Numbered from the stretch's first letter, positions 1-6,038 are shown. The stretch is 6,127 bases of DNA from Chloroflexota bacterium (GCA_003695215.1 RFIM01000086.1:1-6127); one strand, 5' to 3'. Program-made: numbers and translations. Notes: a model not told the origin generated them from the sequence alone.

Positions 1-380
1 GATTGCGCCTGACTGCGTATGGCGATAGCCCGATCAATAGTCTTGACCAAGGCATCCATGCTGGCGGGCTTTGGCACTAGCAGATCGGCGCCGGCTTCGA
101 TGCGGCGTGCTTCAAGGTTGCTGCCTTGATAAGCCGAGACGAAGACGATAGGCAAGTTGCGCGTGGCAGGCTGCAGGCGCAACATCTTGCAGACCGTGAA
201 GCCATCTAGCTTGGGCATCATGATATCTAGCAGGACGCAATCAGGCTTCTCAGTCTCGGCGAGCGTCAAAGCGTGAGCAGGATCAGGCGTGACAATGGCT
301 GTATAGCCGATCAGCTCTAGCATCATCTTGATCAGGTTAAGCGTATCGATCTCATCGTCAACAACTAGAATGCGTTTCAT
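1..380 (-). CDS. Response regulator receiver domain protein (3' end outside window)
   Basis: This is a CheY-like receiver that would take a phosphoryl group from a histidine kinase in the cytoplasm. The frame runs from ATG at 380 to the left edge with no stop, giving 126 codons that cover a full receiver domain. It opens MKRILVVDDE; D8 and D9 form the acidic pocket. D52 in LLDIMMPKLDG is the phospho-acceptor, S82 is the conserved Ser/Thr, and K104 followed by P105 is the switch lysine with its usual cis-proline. The final helix (about residues 107-121) completes the fold, so the protein may be a stand-alone receiver, but an output domain beyond the edge cannot be excluded. The start is fixed by an AGGA ribosome site 7 nt upstream. 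It follows a small membrane protein gene by 9 bp and is probably co-transcribed with it. The partner kinase is not in the window; the 7TM protein at 3280-5217 has no kinase core. Confidence 0.93.
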   Translation of the reverse strand, partial: MKRILVVDDEIDTLNLIKMMLELIGYTAIVTPDPAHALTLAETEKPDCVLLDIMMPKLDGFTVCKMLRLQPATRNLPIVFVSAYQGSNLEARRIEAGADLLVPKPASMDALVKTIDRAIAIRSQAQ

Positions 381-387
381 TGTCCAT

Positions 388-391
388 TCCT
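388..391 (-). promoter_or_regulatory. Ribosome binding site of the receiver gene, overlapping the upstream stop codon
   Basis: Minus-strand AGGA lies 7 nt before the ATG at 380 and shares bases with the TAG stop (392-390) of the preceding membrane protein gene. This decides the receiver start and suggests translational coupling of the two genes. Confidence 0.6.
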
Positions 392-800
392 ATGGTCGAG
401 CAGTTGGCGTCAAGACAGGTAGCACGATCACGCCACGCGAAGGATCAGTGGCCGAGATGGCAGCAAGCGCGGCGAAGATGGCCACGCCTGCGAAGATCGC
501 CGCCGCTGTGCGATCATCGCGCCCGCGCAAGAGCGAAAAGGTGCCAGGCAGCACCAATACGAAGAAGAGCGAGTATAGGAAGTAGACCCAGCGCAAGTTC
601 TCGCCGGCCAATGTGCGCAGAAACCAGACGATCAGGCCTGCTATGCCCAGCAGCGTTGCCGTCCACATAGCGCCCCAGAAGTTGCCGCCAAGGCCTTCGC
701 CACGTAGCGCGTTCAAGCCTGCCCACAAGCCTAGAAACAAGCAGAACAGGATGTAGGCATTGCTGAGGATCACGCCGAGCGAGTCTATAAAGTTCGTCAT
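390..800 (-). CDS. Small four-helix integral membrane protein, function unknown
   Basis: I do not recognise a named family. The 136-residue product has four hydrophobic segments at about residues 8-32, 41-62, 70-91 and 98-118, with short charged turns between them (for example R92-GRDDR-97). The first segment doubles as the N-terminal anchor; no cleavable signal peptide is obvious. The C-terminal tail (119-136) is short and Pro/Thr/Val-rich. Start ATG at 800 and stop TAG at 392-390 are clear. The ribosome site is weak, but a perfect TATAAT box lies 44-49 bp upstream, so this is probably the first gene of a transcript that also carries the receiver gene 9 bp downstream. That link could mean a membrane component tied to signalling, but this is inference from position only. 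Codon use and base composition resemble the neighbours, and the antisense frames across it look like shadows. Confidence 0.8.
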   Translation of the reverse strand: MTNFIDSLGVILSNAYILFCLFLGLWAGLNALRGEGLGGNFWGAMWTATLLGIAGLIVWFLRTLAGENLRWVYFLYSLFFVLVLPGTFSLLRGRDDRTAAAIFAGVAIFAALAAISATDPSRGVIVLPVLTPTARP

Positions 801-843
801 AGCGTACGTTCAACTATCGCTACTGCAACGATGCACAAATGGA

Positions 844-872
844 ATTATAGCGGAAAAGCCCGCGGCGCGTGA
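844..872 (-). promoter_or_regulatory. Candidate sigma-70 promoter for the membrane protein/receiver pair
   Basis: The minus strand carries an exact TATAAT at 849-844. A -35 hexamer is poor: CTCACG at 18 bp spacing (about 868-873) matches TTGACA at only three positions. Transcription would begin near 837, giving a leader of roughly 37 nt before the ATG at 800. The site lies in the gap between the SDR stop and this gene, where a promoter is expected. The -10 is convincing, the -35 is not. Confidence 0.5.
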
Positions 873-886
873 GAAGCAGGATCAGC

Positions 887-915
887 ATGAGCGCCTTGAT
901 CAGCAAGGCGCCCAC
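887..915 (-). terminator. Hairpin just after the SDR gene, possible weak terminator
   Basis: Arms GCGCCTT (891-897) and AAGGCGC (905-911) pair across a 7-nt loop. On the minus-strand RNA the stem extends to 11 pairs (887-897 with 905-915) using two G-U pairs; on the plus strand these would be A-C mismatches, so the structure favours the minus transcript. It begins 6 nt after the SDR stop codon. No U-tract follows the stem on the minus strand, so it is either a Rho-independent terminator of poor quality or a 3'-end stabilising hairpin. Confidence 0.45.
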
Positions 916-921
916 ACTTTT

Positions 922-1635
922 TTAGATGAATTGGTGCGAGTCAGGCTGCATGACGATCTCGTTGATCACAGCAGGACTCGGCGCGTTGAGCGCATAGAGC
1001 GCTACATCAGCGGCTGCTTCCGCTGTGAGCATTTTGCTGCGATCCACGCGCATCTCAATTGTATCCCAAAAGCTGGTATTCACGCCGCCAAAATAGAGCA
1101 GAGTGAAGCGCAGCCCGCGCTTGTTGAACTCCTCGCCCAGCGCCTTGATCCAGCCGACCACGGCGAACTTGGAAGCGCTGTAACCGCCTGAGTTGCGCAT
1201 CACGTGCCGCCCTAGAATGCCCACTGGCACTACAAAATGCCCGCCGCCGTCCTTCAGCATGTGTGGAATGGCAGCTCGCGTGATGTAGAACAGCCCTTTG
1301 AAGTTCGTCTCCCACATGCGATCAAGATCGGACTCCTGCAGCTCCAAGGCGCCGCTGAGCGCGCCGACGCCTGCGCCATAGTAGACTGCATCTAAGCGCC
1401 CGTAGGTCGCGTGTGTCTCGGCGATCAGATTCGTCACGTCGCTCTGTACTGTCATATCCGCGCTGATGGCGATGGCTTGTGCGCCAAGCGCCTTGACTTC
1501 CTCAGCCAGCGCGGCGATCTCAACGTAAGTGCGGGCGCTCAAGGCGAGCTTAGCGCCCTGTGCTGCCAGCTTGAGCGCCAAAGCGCGCCCAATGCCGCGC
1601 CCGGCGCCTGCGATCACGACTACTTTCTGTTGCAT
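922..1635 (-). CDS. Short-chain dehydrogenase/reductase (SDR) with Ser-to-Gly change at the active site
   Basis: A cytoplasmic NAD(P)(H)-dependent SDR fold of 237 residues, normal for classical SDRs; the substrate is unknown. The Rossmann glycine motif GAGRGIG is at residues 10-16, the adenine-site D60 is present, N111 sits in the ETNFKG helix and the Y152-SAS-K156 pair is intact. The catalytic Ser normally 13 residues before Tyr is Gly (G139, codon GGC at 1221-1219). The usual NNAG motif reads YGAG (86-89), and the PG after the catalytic segment reads FG (182-183). The fold is therefore clear but the chemistry may be altered. The ATG at 1635 has a GAGAG ribosome site about 5 nt upstream; a longer frame from TTG at 1647 overlaps the previous stop and is less likely. 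The gene follows the quinone oxidoreductase by 8 bp and is the last gene of the DinB/QOR/SDR operon. Confidence 0.9.
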   Translation of the reverse strand: MQQKVVVIAGAGRGIGRALALKLAAQGAKLALSARTYVEIAALAEEVKALGAQAIAISADMTVQSDVTNLIAETHATYGRLDAVYYGAGVGALSGALELQESDLDRMWETNFKGLFYITRAAIPHMLKDGGGHFVVPVGILGRHVMRNSGGYSASKFAVVGWIKALGEEFNKRGLRFTLLYFGGVNTSFWDTIEMRVDRSKMLTAEAAADVALYALNAPSPAVINEIVMQPDSHQFI

Positions 1636-1643
1636 GGCATCTC

Positions 1644-2624
1644 TCAATCCACTCGCAAGATGATCTTCCCGATGTTTTGATTGCTCTCCATGTATTGATG
1701 TGCCGCAGCCGCCTCTGAGAGCGAGAAGACGCGATCCACAATCGGCTGGAGCGCGCCGCTGTTGAAGCGCGGCATGGCGAAGGCTTCAAAGGCGCGAGTC
1801 AGGGCGATTTTCTGCGGCAAGGGCATGCGGCGCAAGGTTGTGCCTGCCACGCGCAAGCTCTTGGTCAAGATCGGCGCCAAATCCAGCGCAGGCGCCTTTG
1901 AGCCGCCTAGAAATCCGATCAGCATCAGCCGCCCGCCATTTGTCAGCGCCTCAAGGTTAGAGGCCCAGTAGGGCGCGCCGATGAAGTCTAGGATTAGATC
2001 GACTCCGCGCCCGTTAGTGGCGCCGCGCACTATCGCGGCGAAATCTTCCTGCTTGTAGTTGATGGCCAGCTGAGCGCCCAGCTCACGGCACTTGGCCAGC
2101 TTAGCGGGCGTGCCCGCTGTGGCGAAGACGTGCGCGCCCGCCTCACGCGCCAACTGGATGGCAGCCGTGCCAACGCCGCTGCCGCCCGCGTGGATCAGCA
2201 CGCGCTCGCCTGGCTGCAGCGCGCCGAGCCTGAACAAATTCAAATGCGCCGTCAGGAAGGCTTCCGGGATCGCCGCAGCTTGTTCCCAGGTGAAGCCTTC
2301 TGGGACGCGCATCGCCATGCCGACGGATACACAGGCATATTCGGCATAGCCGCCGCCTGTCACCACGGCCATGACGCGCTCGCCGATAGCGAAGGGCGCC
2401 TTCTCAGGCGCATGCACAACCTCGCCTGCCACTTCCAAGCCGAGGATCGGCGAAGCGCCGGGCGGCGGCGGGTAAGCGCCGCGGCGCTGCAATAGATCAG
2501 CGCGGTTGAGCGCGGCGGCGCGCACCCGAATCAGCAACTCATCCGATGCAGGTTGCGGATCGGGCGCCGTGCCCAGATACAGCACCTCAGGGCCGCCAAC
2601 AGAATCGTACAGGACGGCGCGCAT
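1644..2624 (-). CDS. NAD(P)H quinone oxidoreductase, PIG3 (TP53I3-like) family, zinc-free MDR
   Basis: A medium-chain dehydrogenase/reductase of the zinc-independent quinone oxidoreductase branch; family members reduce quinones or other activated carbonyls with NADPH in the cytoplasm. The 326-residue length is typical. The N-terminal GroES-like domain (about 1-120) contains the branch signature NRADLLQRRGAYPPPPG (40-56) followed by GLEVAGEV. The nucleotide-binding domain starts near 125 with VLIHAGGSGVGTAAIQLA (142-159), then GRGVDLILDFIG (205-216) and GGRLMLIGFLGG (230-241). The cysteine/histidine ligands of zinc alcohol dehydrogenases are absent, as expected. The C-terminus ends IGKIILRVD, which matches the family end, so the gene is complete. 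The ATG at 2624 lies 3 bp after the DinB-like stop, with no strong ribosome site, which suggests translational coupling. The SDR follows 8 bp downstream. The family call is firm; the in vivo substrate is not known. Confidence 0.95.
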   Translation of the reverse strand: MRAVLYDSVGGPEVLYLGTAPDPQPASDELLIRVRAAALNRADLLQRRGAYPPPPGASPILGLEVAGEVVHAPEKAPFAIGERVMAVVTGGGYAEYACVSVGMAMRVPEGFTWEQAAAIPEAFLTAHLNLFRLGALQPGERVLIHAGGSGVGTAAIQLAREAGAHVFATAGTPAKLAKCRELGAQLAINYKQEDFAAIVRGATNGRGVDLILDFIGAPYWASNLEALTNGGRLMLIGFLGGSKAPALDLAPILTKSLRVAGTTLRRMPLPQKIALTRAFEAFAMPRFNSGALQPIVDRVFSLSEAAAAHQYMESNQNIGKIILRVD

Positions 2625-2627
2625 GGC

Positions 2628-3215
2628 TCAGGCTTTCAGCGCGGCATAGGCTTGCGCCTTGGCCTCGCGCATCTGCGCGAGATGATCGTCCCAGTGCATC
2701 AGGCCGAGCAACAGGTTGGCAGGCGCGTTCAATTGCCCAAAAAAGGCCAGGTACTGCTCGGGCAGCTCGCGGTAGACCTCAAGATGAGGCGGTTCGGGCA
2801 AAGTGTCCAGGTAAGCAAGGCAGATGCGCCTGCTCTCTTCAAGGCGCTGAATGACCTGAGCACGCGTGCTGAACGTCCGCCAATCAGGCTCATAGCGCAG
2901 CCTGCCGCCAATAGGAATGCCGCGCCCGAGAATCGAGCAGAAAGCGGCGCCTTCTTCAAGGCTTGCCGTCACATGCAGCACAAGGTGCGCCAAATTCCAG
3001 CCGATGTGCTGCTCAGCCTCAGGCGCGAACGGATCGTAGGCTTCAGGATCGTGCGGCTCAAAGACGACCATGGCGTCATCGCAATCGGCCAGCAGGTCGA
3101 GCGTGACGTTCATATAGGCATTTACAGCAAGGCGCAGATCGGCGAAAGTGAAGCGCTGCGCGAACTCGAGCAGCTTCATGCCTTGCTGGCGCACAGGTGA
3201 GAAATCAATCAGCAT
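2628..3215 (-). CDS. DinB-like (DinB/YfiT four-helix bundle) putative metalloprotein
   Basis: A predicted four-helix-bundle protein of the DinB/YfiT superfamily. Known members bind a divalent metal through three histidines, and several are thiol-dependent transferases; the reaction here is unknown. In numbering from the upstream ATG at 3227, WNLAHLVLH (77-85) supplies the first ligand (H81, possibly H85) and GLMHWDDHLAQM (175-186) supplies the HxxxH pair H178 and H182. The spacing fits the superfamily. I choose the start at ATG 3215 because GGAG lies 6 nt before it; the upstream ATG at 3227 has only a poor ribosome site and would add four residues (199 instead of 195 aa). A plausible promoter lies just upstream at 3248-3276, making this the first gene of an operon with the quinone oxidoreductase 3 bp downstream and the SDR. 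No cysteine-based catalytic motif is evident. Confidence 0.82.
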   Translation of the reverse strand: MLIDFSPVRQQGMKLLEFAQRFTFADLRLAVNAYMNVTLDLLADCDDAMVVFEPHDPEAYDPFAPEAEQHIGWNLAHLVLHVTASLEEGAAFCSILGRGIPIGGRLRYEPDWRTFSTRAQVIQRLEESRRICLAYLDTLPEPPHLEVYRELPEQYLAFFGQLNAPANLLLGLMHWDDHLAQMREAKAQAYAALKA

Positions 3216-3221
3216 GGCGCT

Positions 3222-3225
3222 CTCC
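3222..3225 (-). promoter_or_regulatory. Ribosome binding site deciding the DinB-like start
   Basis: Minus-strand GGAG with a 6-nt spacer before ATG 3215. It lies inside the first codons that would be used if translation began at ATG 3227, which argues for the shorter protein. Confidence 0.55.
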
Positions 3226-3247
3226 ATCTCAATGCGATCTCTGACGA

Positions 3248-3276
3248 ATTATCGCAAAGCGGCGTGCAATTGCCGA
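3248..3276 (-). promoter_or_regulatory. Candidate sigma-70 promoter of the DinB/QOR/SDR operon
   Basis: On the minus strand TCGGCA (3276-3271) and GATAAT (3253-3248) are separated by exactly 17 bp and match the -35 and -10 consensus at four and five of six positions. The site lies in the 52-bp gap between the 7TM regulator stop and the DinB-like start, and gives a leader of about 26 nt to ATG 3215. No clear operator inverted repeat was seen next to it. Confidence 0.5.
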
Positions 3277-3279
3277 AAG

Positions 3280-5217
3280 CTAAGAGATGCGCTCGGCGTT
3301 CAGCTGCTTTTCACGCCCTAGGATGACCTGAGTCACGCGCTCGACAGCGATGCGCTGCTTGCGGTAGAAGTCAGCATCGCTCATGGCTAACTTGCGCGCC
3401 ACATCGCGCACTTTCTGCCCTTTGATGAAGCGTAGGTCCAGGATGTTATAAAGCATCCACTCAGCAGAGGTCAGGCTATAAGCGCCCTGCGGCTTGAGCG
3501 CCTCAATGGCGCTGTTCAGGACGGCGCGCACAGCTTTGGCAGCATCACCGCTCTGCTCGGCGAGCTGTGCTTGCACTTGCTGCAGGCGCAGCAAGCGGCT
3601 ATCAGTCAGGCGTGCGCCGCCCCAGTAATCGCGCAGCGCGCCCCAGATCACCTCGCTGAACTCGGTTGCCGAATCCAGGGCTGCTGGATCAGTCAGGCGC
3701 GCCGCTTCAGCCGCATTGCCATAGCGCACACTCTCGCTTTCCAAGCCGACTGCCGCGCTCGTCTCGATGATATCCTCAAGGTTTGCGAAGAGTTCCGCTT
3801 GCAAGCGCATATCGTCCAGCACGCGCGCTGCCCGCTGATACAGCACGCGGAAGACCGCCTCTTCTTCAGCTTGTAGGTCGGGCGTTGTGTTGCGCGCCCA
3901 GATGCCTAACGCGCCGATCAAGCGGCCGCCACGGTTGCTGCGCAAGGCGATCAGCCAGAAGGATTGCCAGGCCACAAGCCGCAAGGAGTCGGCGTGCGCT
4001 TGGGCGCCATTCTCAAGGCTGCTGTTTATTTGCAGCAGCGCGCTGAGGTGTGCCCTCTCCAGCGCTTCAAGCGTCGGTTGCAGCGGGCCGACCTGCTGCT
4101 CAAGTGTGACTTTCTCGCCGTTCAGCGAGATGACAAAGGCGCTGGGCACGCGCAGGTAGTCGCAAATTGCCGCTAGCGTTGCCTCGAGCAGCTGTTTGGC
4201 GTCGTCTCGTGTCAGCAAGTGCTGGCTGAGCGCTTGCAGCTGGCGCGCCTGCTCTTGATCCTCAGTGTAGATCAGCTTCTGCTCGATGATTGGAATGATA
4301 ATAGTGAAGAGCCATTGCAAGCCCATGACCGTGGCCACGGCCACAAAGGGCATGAGCGCTTCGCTAGGAATGCCGAAGAAAGAAAGGCGCGGCACGTACA
4401 AAATCACCACCAGCACAGCGATGCCCGTGATCGGCCCGCGCAGCAAGAAGCTCAGCAATTCAGCCTTGATCATCCGATCAGGTTTCTTCGGGCCGAAGAA
4501 AGCCAGAGGGTATGCCATGAAGGCCAGCATCAGCACGATGCCCAGATTGCCGATGTTGATCAGCAGCCAGAGCAAGGCAGCGTCAGCTTCCTTCAGGCTT
4601 GGCAGCAGCAACGAGAATGGGAACGTGCCCGCCATTGGCGTGACCAGGGCGAAGAGCAGGTAGGTCATGCGGCGATAGGTGGCGCGCGTCAGGCAGCGGC
4701 GGCGCGCGCGCAGCACATTGTTGAAGGCGAACAGCGAGGCGATCCCGAAGTAGATCACGAACAGCGGGAACAGCGCGCCTGCCTGCATGATCTCCAGCGG
4801 CCGCATCAGCAGATCGCGCACAATCAGGTCTGTGCTTATGGCGAGGATGAAGAACAAGGTTGCAAAGGCGTACAACACGCGCACAGCGCGCCGCCTTCTG
4901 CCGCGAGATTGCAAGCCTGTGGTCGCCAAGAGCGCATCGGAGAGATGGAAAAGCGCCGCCGGCGCGAAGGCGATGCCAAGCCACTGCAAGCGCAGCAAGC
5001 TCTCAACCGTCTGTGGCGCGCGGCTGATCGCCACCAGCACATCGCCAACGTAAATGGCGCTGACACAGCCCAGCAGCACGCTCGAGGCGCGAGTGACCCG
5101 ATCGCGCGGCCCGTGCGAGAGATTGTACAGCAACATCGAGACAGCCACGATCACTGTCGCTGCTGTCAGCACTTCATTAATTTGCCGCGAGAGCAAAATG
5201 AACAGCTCGTCACTCAT
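3280..5217 (-). CDS. Membrane-anchored sensor-regulator: nine-TM region, GAF-like domain, C-terminal HTH, no kinase core
   Basis: A 645-residue predicted signal-responsive regulator. Residues 1-315 hold nine hydrophobic segments (about 15-32, 44-64, 76-97, 112-128, 145-167, 183-206, 213-240, 261-275, 287-312) resembling the 7TM sensor region of some histidine kinases. Basic loops at 35-43, 104-113, 169-183 and 244-251 fit an N-out, C-in topology. A short coiled linker (315-335) leads to a GAF-like domain (about 335-470) with a LIGALGIWAR strand at 433-442. A helical linker follows. Residues 583-632 (EWMLYNILDLRFIKGQ, then VRDVARKLAMSDADFYRKQR) resemble a sigma-70 region 4-type helix-turn-helix. 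I see no H-box, N-box or G-box of a histidine kinase and no GGDEF. It probably acts as a one-component, membrane-bound transcription regulator; ligand and targets are unknown. It starts 6 bp after the GNAT stop, so the two are probably one transcript. Confidence 0.88.
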   Translation of the reverse strand: MSDELFILLSRQINEVLTAATVIVAVSMLLYNLSHGPRDRVTRASSVLLGCVSAIYVGDVLVAISRAPQTVESLLRLQWLGIAFAPAALFHLSDALLATTGLQSRGRRRRAVRVLYAFATLFFILAISTDLIVRDLLMRPLEIMQAGALFPLFVIYFGIASLFAFNNVLRARRRCLTRATYRRMTYLLFALVTPMAGTFPFSLLLPSLKEADAALLWLLINIGNLGIVLMLAFMAYPLAFFGPKKPDRMIKAELLSFLLRGPITGIAVLVVILYVPRLSFFGIPSEALMPFVAVATVMGLQWLFTIIIPIIEQKLIYTEDQEQARQLQALSQHLLTRDDAKQLLEATLAAICDYLRVPSAFVISLNGEKVTLEQQVGPLQPTLEALERAHLSALLQINSSLENGAQAHADSLRLVAWQSFWLIALRSNRGGRLIGALGIWARNTTPDLQAEEEAVFRVLYQRAARVLDDMRLQAELFANLEDIIETSAAVGLESESVRYGNAAEAARLTDPAALDSATEFSEVIWGALRDYWGGARLTDSRLLRLQQVQAQLAEQSGDAAKAVRAVLNSAIEALKPQGAYSLTSAEWMLYNILDLRFIKGQKVRDVARKLAMSDADFYRKQRIAVERVTQVILGREKQLNAERIS

Positions 5218-5223
5218 AAAGCA

Positions 5224-5787
5224 TCACAAGCGCACTGTCTGCCCGAAGAACAAGGCAACATCGCCATTAGCGAAGTACAGATCGTTGTAGCCACAGAAGC
5301 TCAAGCCATTTCTCTGGCAAAAACAGATTGCAGGATAGTTTTTCGTCTGAGTCTCAATGGAGAGATGCCGCAGGCCGCGCGCTTGCGCCTGTGCGTAGGC
5401 AGCATTCAGCAGCGCCGTGCCGATCTTCCGACGGCGCGAGGCTGCATCCACGCCTAATTCAGCGATCCAAGCCGCGCTGCGCTCGGGCTCAAAGCGCAGC
5501 AGCAAGTAGCCGCACAAAGCGCCGCCTTTTTCCGCCACCAAAAAAGCGCCGAAAGCGCTATCCCAGGTCAAGGCGGCGTTCAAAAGCGCTCTTGAGCGCG
5601 GATAGCTGACGCGCATCGCGCGCGGCAGGCGCGCTGTGCGCAAGCTGATGGCAATGGCGCCGCTCTCATCGCCGCGCACGTCGATCTGCCAGACGTAATC
5701 GGTCTCATATGAGAGATCGAGCGCCAAGCAAGCAGGCAAATCGTCGGGCGCGGCGGCGCGAATGCTCAAGGAAGCGATGCTCACCAT
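5224..5787 (-). CDS. GNAT family N-acetyltransferase
   Basis: A cytoplasmic acetyl-CoA-dependent acyltransferase fold; the acceptor (amine, peptide or antibiotic-like molecule) cannot be told from sequence. In numbering from the GTG at 5793, residues 8-30 form the first strand and helix, and IAELGVDAASRRRKIGTALL (110-129) is motif A with the acetyl-CoA pyrophosphate loop R122-x-x-G125-x-A127. SIETQTKNYPAICFCQRNGLSFCGY (145-169) is motif B, with N152, the AI pair at 155-156 and the NGLSF turn. The residues before motif A (30-70) form a longer insert than in minimal GNATs. Start choice is uncertain: ATG at 5787 is chosen here; GTG at 5793 adds two residues and neither has a good ribosome site. 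A -10-like TAGAAT ends only 9 bp upstream of the ATG, so a leaderless mRNA is possible. The 7TM regulator gene follows after 6 bp. Confidence 0.9.
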   Translation of the reverse strand: MVSIASLSIRAAAPDDLPACLALDLSYETDYVWQIDVRGDESGAIAISLRTARLPRAMRVSYPRSRALLNAALTWDSAFGAFLVAEKGGALCGYLLLRFEPERSAAWIAELGVDAASRRRKIGTALLNAAYAQAQARGLRHLSIETQTKNYPAICFCQRNGLSFCGYNDLYFANGDVALFFGQTVRL

Positions 5788-5796
5788 AGCCACGCC

Positions 5797-5825
5797 ATTC
5801 TACCCGATCTCATGACGAAAGTGTA
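5797..5825 (-). promoter_or_regulatory. Possible promoter for a near-leaderless GNAT transcript
   Basis: Minus-strand TAGAAT (5802-5797, five of six consensus positions) is preceded at 17 bp by TACACT (5825-5820, three of six). The start of transcription would fall at about 5790, on or next to the start codon, which fits the lack of a ribosome site. The -35 match is weak. Confidence 0.35.
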
Positions 5826-5960
5826 GCCTGTGGCTTCAGAGAACCGCTGCAATCACCAGATCGAGCCTATGCGCTATCTTTCGTTACGCGAATTCATTGA
5901 TGTATGGCGCGTGCGCTTTTTAGCCCTTTCGCTGCAGAGGCGGAGAGCGGAATCAGCGTC

Positions 5961-5986
5961 GCCTCTCCCTGCACGCAGGGAGAGGC
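5961..5986. repeat. Perfect 12-bp inverted repeat, REP-like palindrome or terminator hairpin
   Basis: Arms GCCTCTCCCTGC (5961-5972) and GCAGGGAGAGGC (5975-5986) are exact reverse complements around a central AC, giving a very stable stem in RNA of either strand. It sits about 53 bp past the WD40 stop and about 174 bp before the GNAT start. No T-run follows on either strand, so a classical intrinsic terminator is not fully met. Palindromes of the CTCTCCC/GGGAGAG type are common dispersed intergenic repeats in many bacterial genomes, which makes a REP-like element the favoured reading; only one copy is in this window. Confidence 0.75.
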
Positions 5987-6038
5987 CTGTTGCATGGCTG
6001 AGCGGTGGCATTCGCTTGCGGAAACTGAGCAAAGCAGC

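Larger units (their letters stand above)
5794..6038. other. Non-coding gap between the WD40 gene and the GNAT gene
   Basis: About 245 bp with no convincing gene on either strand. It holds a perfect 12-bp inverted repeat (5961-5986), a partial second arm upstream of it (AGAGGCG at 5936-5942), and at the left end the possible GNAT promoter. The stretch 5830-5930 is AT-richer than the rest and shows nothing further that I recognise. A 70-codon plus-strand frame across it reads through the inverted repeat and looks spurious. Confidence 0.6.

Noticed and set aside
760..1191. A 143-codon plus-strand frame over the SDR 3' end and the adjacent gap
   Set aside because: It lies opposite the SDR's C-terminal region, has no convincing ribosome site, and its composition looks like a shadow.
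2553..3200. A 215-codon plus-strand frame opposite the DinB-like gene
   Set aside because: No domain is recognisable, and the opposite frame carries a clear HxxxH metal-site pattern, an SD-supported start and operon spacing.
3280..5217. Annotation of the 645-aa membrane protein as a histidine kinase and cognate partner of the receiver at 1-380
   Set aside because: No H-box, N-box or G-box was found; the region where they would lie is a helical linker followed by an HTH. Being in the same window is not evidence of partnership.
4219..5457. A 412-codon plus-strand open frame opposite the 7TM regulator
   Set aside because: It is extremely rich in His, Gln, Arg and Glu with no recognisable domain, and it crosses the boundary between the regulator and GNAT genes. 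This is typical of an antisense shadow in GC-rich DNA.
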